Counted from the first letter of the stretch, positions 1-7,120 are shown. The stretch is 34,097 bases of DNA from Clostridia bacterium (GCA_017507325.1 JAFWBD010000005.1:1-34097); one strand, 5' to 3'. The notes: generated by a model not told the origin, from the sequence alone. Made by a program: numbers and translations.

Positions 1-379
1 AAAAATACCATTGATAATAATGGGTAATTTCATGAGCCAATGTAAAAAAGATATCTTGCAATGAATTGTTTTCAGTTACATTAGCAGCAATTGAGATTCT
101 GGGGTAAATCTTTCTTTTTCCATCATTCATACTGTAAAAAGCACCATAATATGTATGATTATCAAGATGATGCTTGAATCCTCGGGTATTGCAAAACAAT
201 ATATTCAATCGGATGGGAAAATAATAGTGTTTTCTTAAGAAGGTAATAAAACTGTTAATTTCATTAACAATAGTTGCGTCAAAAATATTGTCATATTCAT
301 AAAACTTATATCGTATACCTGTTGCATTTGCAGAATCTGCATATTGATCTTTATGTTTTCTATCAATCCAAGAAATCAT
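1..379 (-). CDS. Partial HExxH-motif protein, putative zinc metallopeptidase (C-terminus missing)
   Basis: The reading frame starts at the ATG at 379-377 and stays open to the left edge, giving 126 codons without a stop. AGGTG lies 5 bp upstream of the ATG, and a TATAAT-like -10 box lies at 414-419 with no clear -35. The protein is rich in Tyr, Asn, Ile and Phe. Residues 115-120 read AHEITH, an HExxH zinc-binding signature in a suitable hydrophobic helix, followed by YYQWYF. That motif is typical of gluzincin or SprT-like metalloproteases, but the third ligand would lie outside the window, so the family cannot be named. The base composition is much richer in A and T than the housekeeping genes to the right. 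Together with the adjoining hairpin array and orphan gene, this suggests an acquired segment. The substrate is unknown. Confidence 0.7.
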   Translation of the reverse strand, partial: MISWIDRKHKDQYADSANATGIRYKFYEYDNIFDATIVNEINSFITFLRKHYYFPIRLNILFCNTRGFKHHLDNHTYYGAFYSMNDGKRKIYPRISIAANVTENNSLQDIFFTLAHEITHYYQWYF

Positions 380-442
380 ATTAGCACCTATAAATTCTTA
401 GTTTATAAAATAAATTATACCATAATCGTCGGGGAAATTATA

Positions 443-612
443 GTGAAATATCCTTCGGATGTGAAATAATGACCTGCGGACATTGTGAAATATTGCGTCT
501 TCGCCGCAATGTGAAATGAAATAAATCCACCTACGCCCGCAGGCATTTCACACGCCGTAGGCGTATTTTACGCACGAAGTGCACTTCACAAATCCCGAAT
601 GGGATTTATTTC
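443..612. repeat. Hairpin array 1: short hairpins separated by GTGAAAT, then by its reverse complement
   Basis: The 7-bp word GTGAAAT occurs at 443-449, 461-467, 485-491 and 511-517. Its reverse complement, exact or with one change, occurs at 545-551 (ATTTCAC), 565-571 (ATTTTAC) and 583-589 (ACTTCAC). Each gap holds a different inverted repeat: 450-460 (ATCC-TTC-GGAT), 468-484 (AATG...CATT with CC/GG inside), 492-510 (ATTGCG...CGCAAT), 552-564 (ACGCC-GTA-GGCGT), 572-582 (GCAC-GAA-GTGC) and 590-607 (AAATCCC-GAAT-GGGATTT). An outer inverted repeat pairs 518-528 with 602-612. The arms share no sequence between units, so the conserved feature is structure plus spacer. The array lies downstream of the 113-codon gene and upstream of the HExxH gene on the minus strand. 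Its function is unknown. Confidence 0.85.
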
Positions 613-696
613 GTTGAAAAGAGCAATATAACGGTGCGTAAAGTAGAGTAAAAAAAGCGAAAAGGGGCGTAACTGCGCAGTTCTATAAATTGGAAT

Positions 697-1038
697 TTAT
701 CGATTATTTGCTTCTTCTTCAATCACTTTTAAGGCGGGTTTTACACCAACAAAATTTGTAAAAGAATAGGTAGAACCGTTATATTCAAATTTCAATACCT
801 GGCTGAGGATTCCTGCCCGAATCTTCAAATTTTCAATTTGCTTCAAATCCACCTCATACAACAATTCTCCAATATTGCTTCTCATATCTACATCAAACAG
901 ATTTAGTTTATTTCCGTTTACACAGAGAGCCACTATACCGTATTCACCTTTGGGCAATTTAGTGGCCGTTGCGCAGAAACCAGCACCGCGATTGTCACAA
1001 TAGCCGTCAGCAATCAATTTGTCTTGAAATTTTGCCAT
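697..1038 (-). CDS. Hypothetical protein, 113 aa, possible PH-like fold
   Basis: I do not recognise this gene. It starts at an ATG with a good GGAGG 8 bp upstream. A promoter at 1080-1108 has its -35 box touching hairpin array 2. The product has no signal peptide or membrane segment and should be cytosolic. Residues about 33-95 alternate short hydrophobic strands with turns (YGIVALCV, KLNLFDV, ELLYEVDL, VLKFEYN, STYSFTN) and end in a charged helix. This resembles a small bacterial PH-like beta barrel, but that is inference from pattern only. It is flanked on both sides by hairpin arrays of the same architecture, so it may be cargo of whatever element spreads those arrays. Confidence 0.75.
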   Translation of the reverse strand: MAKFQDKLIADGYCDNRGAGFCATATKLPKGEYGIVALCVNGNKLNLFDVDMRSNIGELLYEVDLKQIENLKIRAGILSQVLKFEYNGSTYSFTNFVGVKPALKVIEEEANNR

Positions 1039-1079
1039 TTGTAAAACCTCCGTTATTTAAATTTGTGTTTATCAAACAG

Positions 1080-1108
1080 ATTATACCACTTTTCCGTAAA
1101 CAAATCAA
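1080..1108 (-). promoter_or_regulatory. Sigma-A promoter of the 113-aa gene, overlapping hairpin array 2
   Basis: Read on the minus strand, TTGATT (1103-1108) and TATAAT (1080-1085) are separated by 17 bp. The last three bases of the -35 region (1106-1108) belong to the first hairpin of array 2, so the array supplies part of the promoter. Confidence 0.65.
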
Positions 1109-1284
1109 GGCGTAGCCTTGTATATCATCCGCAACTTGTTGCGGTATATCATCAACACGCAGTGTTGTATCTCATCAAGCCGCAGGTAGATACACGCTGG
1201 CGCGTGATGAGATACAAGGGCGGCAAACCGCCCTTGATGATATACACGACTGCGTCGTGATGATATGCCAAGCCTGCGGCTTGG
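1106..1284. repeat. Hairpin array 2: eight short hairpins separated by TATATCAT, then by ATGATATA
   Basis: Hairpins lie at 1106-1120 (CAAGGC-GTA-GCCTTG), 1129-1144 (CCGCAA-CTTG-TTGCGG), 1153-1167 (CAACAC-GCA-GTGTTG), 1176-1186 (a half unit, CAAGCCGCAGG), 1193-1206 (CACGC-TGGC-GCGTG), 1215-1236 (9-bp arms, CAAA loop), 1245-1259 (CACGAC-TGC-GTCGTG) and 1268-1284 (CCAAGCC-TGC-GGCTTGG). The spacers at 1121-1128, 1145-1152 and 1168-1175 read TATATCAT or TATCTCAT. Those at 1207-1214, 1237-1244 and 1260-1267 read ATGAGATA, ATGATATA or ATGATATG, the reverse complement. The arms vary but stay perfectly paired. The array lies between the tRNA-Val terminator and the 113-aa gene. I see no gene inside it. 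Confidence 0.9.
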
Positions 1285-1286
1285 AT

Positions 1287-1319
1287 AAAAAAATCCGATG
1301 CTTTCGCATCGGATTTTTT
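1287..1319 (-). terminator. Intrinsic terminator after tRNA-Val (bidirectional)
   Basis: An 11-bp stem (1291-1301 with 1306-1316, core AATCCGATGC) has a 4-nt loop and is flanked by A and T runs on both sides. It starts directly at the encoded CCA end of the tRNA. Confidence 0.85.
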
Positions 1320-1395
1320 GGTGGAGACAGAGGGGATCGAACCCCCGACCTTACGGATGTGAACCGTACGCTCTAACCAGCTGAGCTATGTCTCC
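1319..1395 (-). tRNA. tRNA-Val (anticodon CAC)
   Basis: On the minus strand a full cloverleaf can be drawn. The acceptor is GGAGACA/TGTCTCC, the D arm starts GCTC and ends GAGC, the anticodon stem is TACGG/CCGTA with loop TTCACAT (anticodon CAC), and the T arm is GGGGG/CCCTC with loop TTCGATC. The discriminator is A and CCA is encoded in the DNA (1319-1321). It reads GTG valine codons. It has its own promoter and terminator, so it is a single-gene transcript. It borders the AT-rich hairpin-array segment. Confidence 0.95.
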
Positions 1396-1406
1396 GAACA
1401 AGAAAG

Positions 1407-1435
1407 ATTTTAACACAGATTTCAAAAAAAATCAA
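1407..1435 (-). promoter_or_regulatory. Sigma-A promoter of tRNA-Val
   Basis: On the minus strand TTGATT (1430-1435), a 17-bp spacer and TAAAAT (1407-1412) lie about 12 bp upstream of the tRNA 5' end. Confidence 0.7.
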
Positions 1436-1507
1436 GAGGTTTCTGAATTTCAATGAAAAAATCTTTTTGTTTTTTTAAAAGAAGAGATTTTAAGGCGTTC
1501 TTTTCGC

Positions 1508-2659
1508 TCAGTCGTTCTCTTTCCAAGCATTTTTATCGTAGACACGCTTGACGCGAGGCATAAAATTACACAGCACCTCATAAGAAAAGCTGTTAACCAT
1601 ACCTCCCAAATCCTCAGCGGTGATCATCTCTTCTCCATCCCGTCCCAAAACCGTAACAAGATCTCCTACTTGAACCGATTCCACCTCGCTGACGTCCACC
1701 ATAATGATATCCATACAGACTCTGCCCACCACGGGTGCACGTTTTCCGCGGATCAGAACAAAGCCTTTTCCGCTGAAGGCGCGGTTGTAGCCGTCCGCAT
1801 AGCCGATGGATACCGTGGCGATCTTGCGGTGGGCGGGGGCAACGTAGGTGTGGCCGTATCCGATGGGAAAGCCCTTTTTGGCCTCCTTGCAATGAATCAC
1901 GCGGCTGTAAACCGACATGGCGGGGCGCAGATCCAAATCCTTCACATCCACGAATTCCGAGGGGGCATAGCCGTAAAGACCGATGCCGAAGCGGCACATA
2001 TCGTACTTTGCGGGAAAGCCCACCGAGGCAGCCGTATTACAGATATGCCGCAGAGAAAAGCGAACGCCTTTTTGCTCCAAAAGCAGCAAAAAGGAATCGA
2101 AAATTTCGGTTTGCTTCTTGGCGGAATCCACATCCTCACAGTCCGCACAAGCATAATGGCTGAAGATTCCTTCAATCTCCAAATAAGGAAGCTTTGAAAT
2201 GGCACAAATTGTCTCGACCGAAGAGGGCTCGGGAGCAAAGCCGATTCTGCCCATTCCCGTATCCACGGCAAGATGAACCTTAAGGCGCTTTCCGCTTTTT
2301 TCGGCAAGGCAAGAAAGGGCCTCTGCCTCCGTCTTTTCATACACAGTGGCGGTCAAGGAATGCTCTAAAAGAATCGAATATCCCGCAGGGTGGATATTGG
2401 AGAGGATCAGGATCGGATTTTTGATGCCCGCACGACGAAGCTCCACCCCTTCCTCCAAGGTGGCAACACCGAAATAATCCGCCTTATGCTGTAAAAGCCT
2501 TGCCACCTCCACAGCGCCGTGACCGTAGGCATTTGCCTTCAAAACCGCAAGGGACCGAACTCCTTTGCCGATTCTGCTTTTCAAACGGTCAAAATTGTGC
2601 TCAATGGCCTCCGGATCAATATATGCAAAACTGCGGAGGCAATCGGGATGGATGGTCAT
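1508..2659 (-). CDS. alr: Alanine racemase
   Basis: This PLP enzyme interconverts L- and D-alanine and supplies D-Ala for peptidoglycan; it acts in the cytosol. The 383-residue product has the usual length. The PLP lysine lies in AVLKANAYGHG near residue 40, and the N-terminal TIM-barrel ends with MCRFGIGLYG. The C-terminal beta domain contains the catalytic tyrosine region (GYADGYNR) and the CMDIIMVDV strand. The ATG start has AAAGGGTGAG just upstream and a promoter at 2701-2729. It is monocistronic, between gdhA and the tRNA. The region just downstream (1440-1505) is T- and A-rich with only an imperfect hairpin, so its terminator is unclear. Confidence 0.97.
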   Translation of the reverse strand: MTIHPDCLRSFAYIDPEAIEHNFDRLKSRIGKGVRSLAVLKANAYGHGAVEVARLLQHKADYFGVATLEEGVELRRAGIKNPILILSNIHPAGYSILLEHSLTATVYEKTEAEALSCLAEKSGKRLKVHLAVDTGMGRIGFAPEPSSVETICAISKLPYLEIEGIFSHYACADCEDVDSAKKQTEIFDSFLLLLEQKGVRFSLRHICNTAASVGFPAKYDMCRFGIGLYGYAPSEFVDVKDLDLRPAMSVYSRVIHCKEAKKGFPIGYGHTYVAPAHRKIATVSIGYADGYNRAFSGKGFVLIRGKRAPVVGRVCMDIIMVDVSEVESVQVGDLVTVLGRDGEEMITAEDLGGMVNSFSYEVLCNFMPRVKRVYDKNAWKEND

Positions 2660-2700
2660 ATTCTCACCCTTTCTAAAATCTTGTTCAAAACGGACATCTC

Positions 2701-2729
2701 ATCATATCACAAAACGAGGAAGCTGACAA
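2701..2729 (-). promoter_or_regulatory. Sigma-A promoter of alr
   Basis: On the minus strand TTGTCA (2724-2729), a 17-bp spacer and TATGAT (2701-2706) lie about 40 bp upstream of the alr start codon. Confidence 0.75.
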
Positions 2730-2780
2730 GACCATCACCGTTTTTTAAACGGAAATCCCAAGAAATTGAATCCTTGGCAT

Positions 2781-2811
2781 AATAAAGGCGGCTCGGTCAA
2801 GGACCGAGCCG
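2781..2811 (-). terminator. Intrinsic terminator after gdhA
   Basis: A 10-bp perfect stem (CGGCTCGGTC at 2789-2798 with 2802-2811) has a 3-nt loop and lies 15 bp past the gdhA stop. On the minus strand it is followed by a weak T-rich tract (CCTTTATTAT). Confidence 0.7.
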
Positions 2812-2826
2812 CGCAAAGAATCAAAA

Positions 2827-4176
2827 TCAGATAACGCCTTGGGCAATCATTGCTTCGGCAACCTTCTTGAAGCCTGCAATGTTAGCACCGGCAACCAGAT
2901 TGTATCCGAGGCCGTGCTCCTCGGCAGCCTGAGCAGAAGCATCGTGAATGCTCTTCATAATCTGCTTCAACTTGGCATCCACTTCCTCGGAGGTCCAGCT
3001 GTAACGCTCGGAGTTCTGAGACATTTCCAAGCCGGAAACGGCAACACCGCCTGCATTCACTGCCTTGGAGGGGCCGACAACCTCAACGTTCTCCTGCAGA
3101 TACTTCAAGGTCTCATTGGGAGTGGGCATATTGGAAACTTCAAGATAATACTTCGTGCCATTGGCAACGATCTTCTCGGCATCCTCCTGGAGAACCTCGT
3201 TCTGGGTGGCGCAGGGCATTGCAATGTCGCACTTAACACCCCAAGGCTTCTGGCCGGGATAGAAGGTGGCATTGGGGAACGCCTTCACGTAATCCTCAAT
3301 GGTTCCGGTACGGGAGGTACGGATCTCCACGAGCTTATCAAACTTCTCCTGAGTGGTCACACCGTCGGGATCGTAAACGTAGCCTGCTCTGCCCGAAATG
3401 GTAACGACCTTGGCACCGAGCTCGGCGGCCTTCTTGCAAACACCCCAGGTTACGTTGCCGTAGCCGGAGCAGCAGATGACCTTGCCCTCGATGCTGTCGC
3501 CCATTCTCTTCAGTACTTCCAGTGCGTAGTAGATGGCACCGTACCCGGTGGCCTCGGGACGGATCAAGCTACCGCCGAAGGAAAGGCCCTTGCCGGTCAA
3601 CACGCCGTTCTCGTAAGCACCGCGGATTCTCTTGTACTGACCGAACATATAGGCCACTTCTCTGGCACCGACACCGATATCGCCTGCGGGAACGTCCATA
3701 TCGGGACCGATGTAGCGGTAAAGCTCGGTCATAAAGCTCTGACAGAAGCGCATAATTTCATTATCGCTCTTACCCTTGGGATCGAAATCGGAGCCGCCCT
3801 TGGCACCGCCCATAGGAAGCGTGGTCAAGCTGTTCTTAAAGGTCTGCTCGAAGCCCAAGAATTTGAGCATACCGGCGTAAACGGTGGGATGGAAGCGAAG
3901 GCCTCCCTTATAGGGACCGATGGCGGAATTGAACTGGATGCGGTAACCGCGGTTTACACGGATCTTCCCTTCATCGTCTACCCACGGAACGCGGAAAATG
4001 ATCTGCTTTTCGGGCTCAACAAGACGCTCGAGAAGAGCATATTTTTCATATTCGGGGTGCATATCAATCACCTTATCGAGGGAGCTCAAAACCTCCTCAA
4101 CGGTTTGACAAAATTCAGGCTCATAAGGATTTTTGGCTTTGGTTTCCTCAATGACCCTTGCAACGTATGCATTCAT
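2827..4176 (-). CDS. gdhA: NADP-type glutamate dehydrogenase
   Basis: The enzyme makes glutamate from 2-oxoglutarate, ammonium and NAD(P)H and is a main route of ammonium assimilation. The 449-residue length matches the hexameric bacterial class. Visible marks are the substrate region (SAIGPYKGGLRFHP), PMGGAKGGSDFDPKGKSD with the catalytic lysine, PAGDIGVGAREVAYMFGQYK with the catalytic aspartate, and the dinucleotide-binding stretch CCSGYGNVTWG. The NADP preference is inferred from similarity to this class and was not tested. The ATG start has a GAGG box upstream. A consensus promoter lies at 4214-4242, so strong expression is expected. The long open frames on the opposite strand are coding shadows. 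Confidence 0.97.
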   Translation of the reverse strand: MNAYVARVIEETKAKNPYEPEFCQTVEEVLSSLDKVIDMHPEYEKYALLERLVEPEKQIIFRVPWVDDEGKIRVNRGYRIQFNSAIGPYKGGLRFHPTVYAGMLKFLGFEQTFKNSLTTLPMGGAKGGSDFDPKGKSDNEIMRFCQSFMTELYRYIGPDMDVPAGDIGVGAREVAYMFGQYKRIRGAYENGVLTGKGLSFGGSLIRPEATGYGAIYYALEVLKRMGDSIEGKVICCSGYGNVTWGVCKKAAELGAKVVTISGRAGYVYDPDGVTTQEKFDKLVEIRTSRTGTIEDYVKAFPNATFYPGQKPWGVKCDIAMPCATQNEVLQEDAEKIVANGTKYYLEVSNMPTPNETLKYLQENVEVVGPSKAVNAGGVAVSGLEMSQNSERYSWTSEEVDAKLKQIMKSIHDASAQAAEEHGLGYNLVAGANIAGFKKVAEAMIAQGVI

Positions 4177-4213
4177 AATTACGGATCCTCTTTTCTAAAA
4201 AAATGATGCGCCT

Positions 4214-4242
4214 ATTATAGCAAATTTCGCAGTTGTTGTCAA
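4214..4242 (-). promoter_or_regulatory. Consensus sigma-A promoter of gdhA
   Basis: On the minus strand TTGACA (4237-4242), exactly 17 bp, and TATAAT (4214-4219) match both hexamers perfectly. The leader is only about 30 nt and shows no riboswitch. The rest of the gap up to 4416 is AT-rich and I see nothing else in it. Confidence 0.9.
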
Positions 4243-4416
4243 GATTCTCTTGGGAATCCGCTTTCGAAAATTAAGTTTGAATCAAAAATTCTTTATTTTT
4301 AAAATAAAAACGACCATTTTGGTTTTTAAAATTTTGTTTCTTTCCGATATTTTCTCATCAAAAAAGACGAAAAAGGCTTGGTTTTCGGATGTTTTTTCCT
4401 CAAAATCGAAAAGGTC

Positions 4417-4445
4417 TTGATTGACGGCGAACTTTGCGGTATAAT
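4417..4445 (+). promoter_or_regulatory. Sigma-A promoter of tcdA-uup
   Basis: TTGATT (4417-4422), a 17-bp spacer and TATAAT (4440-4445). The in-frame ATG at 4448 lies only 2 bp past the -10 box, so it cannot be the start codon. This supports the start at 4481. Confidence 0.8.
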
Positions 4446-4480
4446 AAATGGGTAATTTTAATCGATTCGGGGATTTTCAT

Positions 4481-5206
4481 ATGAACGATTTTCAAATGCG
4501 ATCTGCAGCTCTTTTTTCACAAAGGGTGATCGACGCCTTCGCTGATTGCCACGTTGCCGTTTTCGGCTTGGGCGGGGTGGGCGGTCACGCGGCAGAGGCT
4601 CTTTGCCGCGGCGGTATCGGAAAAATCACCTTGGTTGACGGTGAATGCTATGAATTATCCAACTGTAACCGACAGCTTTTTGCCACGACCAAAACGTTAG
4701 GAAGGCCAAAGGTTGAGGCAGCGAGCGAAAGACTCAAGGAAATCAACCCCTCCCTTGAGATTCGCTCCCATTCCCTGTTCTTTCAGGAGGGCTGTGATAC
4801 CGATGCTCTTTTGGAGGGCGTGGATTATATTTTGGACGCCATCGATACCGTTTCCTCCAAGCTGTTTTTGATTCAGGAGGCCTTCCGCAGAAGGATCCCC
4901 GTTATTTCCAGTATGGGGACGGGGAACAAATTGGATCCCACCGCCTTTCGGGTGACGGATCTGTATTCCACGAAGGTTTGCCCCTTGGCAAGGGTTATGC
5001 GCTATGAATGCAAAAAAAGGGGAATCCCCGGCTTTAAGGTGGTTTACTCCGAGGAGGAACCGATCTCCTCTCATTTAGGGGAGGTTAAGGGGAAGCATAT
5101 CCCCGGCAGTGTCAGCTTTGTTCCCGGTGTTGCGGGAATGATTCTGGCAGGAGAAATTTTAAAGGATCTATCAAAGATATGTTTATCATCGGAACAGAAA
5201 AATTAG
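4481..5206 (+). CDS. tcdA: tRNA threonylcarbamoyladenosine dehydratase (TcdA/CsdL, ThiF-E1 family)
   Basis: TcdA uses ATP to cyclise the t6A base at position 37 of ANN-decoding tRNAs to ct6A. The 241-residue product has the E1-like nucleotide site FGLGGVGGHAAEAL, then TLVDGECYELSNCNRQ, whose Asn/Arg residues bind ATP. A DAIDTVSSK stretch and an SSMGTGNKLDP segment typical of the YgdL branch follow. I start it at the ATG at 4481, after GGGGA and 36 bp from the -10 box, because the upstream ATG at 4448 sits on the promoter. Its 3' end overlaps uup by 28 bp, so the two form an operon. A role as a sulfur-carrier adenylyltransferase is less likely because no ThiS or MoaD partner is nearby. Confidence 0.88.
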   Translation: MNDFQMRSAALFSQRVIDAFADCHVAVFGLGGVGGHAAEALCRGGIGKITLVDGECYELSNCNRQLFATTKTLGRPKVEAASERLKEINPSLEIRSHSLFFQEGCDTDALLEGVDYILDAIDTVSSKLFLIQEAFRRRIPVISSMGTGNKLDPTAFRVTDLYSTKVCPLARVMRYECKKRGIPGFKVVYSEEEPISSHLGEVKGKHIPGSVSFVPGVAGMILAGEILKDLSKICLSSEQKN

Positions 5207-7062
5207 GCGTTTCATTCGGGGAAAAGACACTTTTTGAAAACGTTTCCTTTTCCGTGAACGAAAGGGATAAGGTGAGCATCGTCGGGGTAAACGGTGCCGG
5301 AAAAAGCACCCTGATGCGGCTGCTCTACAAGCGGGAGATCCCCCATACGGGCAACATTTTTCTTGCAAAGGGGAAAACGGTCGGGTATCTTGAGCAGCAA
5401 AGTCCGCTGGATCCCGAAATGACGGTTCTTTCCGCCGCTCTCTCGGTATTCCGCTCCTTGACGGAGGAGGAACGCCGTCTGGAGGAGCTCTCCGAGCAAA
5501 TGAAGCTGGATCACAGTGAACGCACCATTGCCGCCTTCACGGCACTTCAGCAGCATTTCGAGCGAAGCGGCGGATATGAATATCGAAGCCGTGCACGGGG
5601 AACGCTGATCAGCATGGGCTTTGGAGAGGACAAATTGAATTTGAAGGTGGGGGAGCTTTCGGGCGGACAGAAAACCATTCTCCAGCTTTCGCTTTTAATT
5701 TTGGAGGAGCCCGACATTTTGCTGTTAGACGAGCCCACCAACCATTTGGACGTCCGTTCTCTGGAATGGCTCGAGGAAAAGCTCAAAAAGATTCGCAGCA
5801 CCGTGCTTTTGATCTCGCACGACCGTTTGTTTTTGGACCGTGTTACCTCGAAAACCCTGGAAATTGAAAACGGCCACGCCAAGCTTTATTCGGTTCCCTA
5901 TTCCCAATACCGCACCGTCAAGGAAAAGGAGCGGGAGATCTGGGAGCACCACTACCAAACCCAGCAAAAGGAGATTGCAAGGATTGAGGCCTTTATTGCC
6001 CAGCAGAAAAGATGGAACCGAGAAAAAAACATCATCGCGGCAGAATCCCGCCAAAAGGCCTTGGATCGAATGGTCAAGGTAGAAAAGGTGGAGAATCTTC
6101 CCGAATCCATTTCCTTTCAATTCACCTCAGCCATCGAATCCGGTAACGACGTACTCAGTGTCAGAGAGCTTTCCAAGGCCTACGGAAGCCTTTCGCTTTT
6201 TCAGAAGCTCTCCTTCGAGGTAAAAAAGGGAGATCGCCTTTTGATCATCGGAGCCAACGGCAGCGGAAAATCTACTTTGCTTCAAATTCTGGCGGAGCGT
6301 CTTTCAGCAGACAGCGGTCAATACCGATACGGATATAACGTTCGGATGGGCTATTACGACCAATATCAGCACCTCAATGAAAACAACACGGTTTTGGAGG
6401 AGATCTGGGAGGACAGTGATCTGACCCACACGCAGATCCGTTCGCTTTTGGCCGGATTTCTGTTCAAGGGCGACGACGTTTTCAAGGAGATCCGCGTCCT
6501 CTCGGGCGGAGAGCGGGCTCGCTTGGTTTTGGCAAAGCTGATGCAAAAAAAGGTCAACCTCCTATTGCTGGACGAGCCCACCAACCACTTGGATATCGAA
6601 TCCCGTGAGGCGTTGGAAAACGCTCTGACCTCCTTTCAAGGAACGGTAATCGCCGTATCTCACGACCGATATTTTACCAACAAATTGGCAAACAGAATCC
6701 TTTCCTTTGAGAAAGACGGAAGCGTAAGCTTTTTCTCGGGGGACTACGCCGCCTTTCGCAGCTTTGCGGAAAAGACGGAGCCTTCCTCTTCGGAAAGCTT
6801 GAAGGTACCTTCTCGTCCGTCGGGAAACGATTGGGAGGAACGCAAAAAGAAAAAGCAAGCCGAAGAAAAGAGGAAAAACCGCATCCGAAAAATCGAAGCG
6901 GAAATCTCCGACCGCGAGGAAGAGATCCGCTTGCTCGATCTGGAAATTCAAAAGAACATTACGGATTACGTCGTTTTGCAGGGACTCTATGAAAAAAAAG
7001 AGGCTCTCACAAAGCTTTGTGATGCCCTTTTGGAGGAATGGAGCGAATTGGAGGAAAACTAA
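5179..7062 (+). CDS. ABC-F family ATPase, Uup-like
   Basis: The protein has two ATP-binding cassettes and no membrane segments, as in ABC-F proteins that act on ribosomes or, for Uup, on branched DNA or ribosome assembly. Cassette 1 has Walker A GVNGAGKST near residue 36, signature LSGGQ and LLLDEPTNHLD. An arginine- and lysine-rich linker follows, then cassette 2 with GANGSGKST, LSGGERARL and LLLDEPTNHLD. Residues from about 545 on form a charged coiled coil (ERKKKKQAEEKRKNR onwards), the Uup-type C-terminal domain. The 627-residue length fits. The ATG at 5179 lies inside the end of tcdA with AAAGGA upstream, so translation is probably coupled. An antibiotic-resistance role of the Vga or Msr type cannot be excluded but nothing points to it. 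Confidence 0.92.
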   Translation: MFIIGTEKLGVSFGEKTLFENVSFSVNERDKVSIVGVNGAGKSTLMRLLYKREIPHTGNIFLAKGKTVGYLEQQSPLDPEMTVLSAALSVFRSLTEEERRLEELSEQMKLDHSERTIAAFTALQQHFERSGGYEYRSRARGTLISMGFGEDKLNLKVGELSGGQKTILQLSLLILEEPDILLLDEPTNHLDVRSLEWLEEKLKKIRSTVLLISHDRLFLDRVTSKTLEIENGHAKLYSVPYSQYRTVKEKEREIWEHHYQTQQKEIARIEAFIAQQKRWNREKNIIAAESRQKALDRMVKVEKVENLPESISFQFTSAIESGNDVLSVRELSKAYGSLSLFQKLSFEVKKGDRLLIIGANGSGKSTLLQILAERLSADSGQYRYGYNVRMGYYDQYQHLNENNTVLEEIWEDSDLTHTQIRSLLAGFLFKGDDVFKEIRVLSGGERARLVLAKLMQKKVNLLLLDEPTNHLDIESREALENALTSFQGTVIAVSHDRYFTNKLANRILSFEKDGSVSFFSGDYAAFRSFAEKTEPSSSESLKVPSRPSGNDWEERKKKKQAEEKRKNRIRKIEAEISDREEEIRLLDLEIQKNITDYVVLQGLYEKKEALTKLCDALLEEWSELEEN

Positions 7063-7080
7063 ATACATATCCCGGCCGTT

Positions 7081-7111
7081 TCCAAACATATATTGGTAAA
7101 AAAGGTTTGGA
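7081..7111 (+). promoter_or_regulatory. Possible hairpin covering the ribosome binding site of the DUF4830 gene
   Basis: TCCAAAC (7081-7087) is the reverse complement of GTTTGGA (7105-7111), with 17 nt between. The 3' arm covers the first bases of the GGAGG box used by the gene at 7121. It may tune translation; the stem is only 7 bp, so it could be chance. Confidence 0.35.
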
Positions 7112-7120
7112 GGCAAACAT

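Noticed and set aside
1063..1260. 65-codon frame through hairpin array 2
   Set aside because: It reads through the inverted repeats and has no ribosome binding site; the array explains the sequence better.
443..1284. CRISPR array
   Set aside because: The repeated words are only 7-8 bp, the variable parts are 11-22 bp self-complementary hairpins, and the word inverts midway. None of this fits repeats and spacers of a CRISPR array, and no cas genes are present.
380..1318. Integron or IS element
   Set aside because: No integrase, transposase, target-site duplication or conserved attC core is visible in the window; only the cassette-like layout remains, so I keep it as a hypothesis.
2839..4206. 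A 455-codon open frame on the plus strand opposite gdhA
   Set aside because: It is the complement of the well-supported gdhA gene, has no family features, and arises from that gene's codon bias. The same holds for long frames opposite yidC (15927-17006), the rfb genes (19067-20623) and the M81 gene (24788-25957).
4448..4480. N-terminal extension of tcdA to the ATG at 4448
   Set aside because: That codon lies 2 bp after the -10 hexamer, so it would not be in the transcript with a ribosome binding site.
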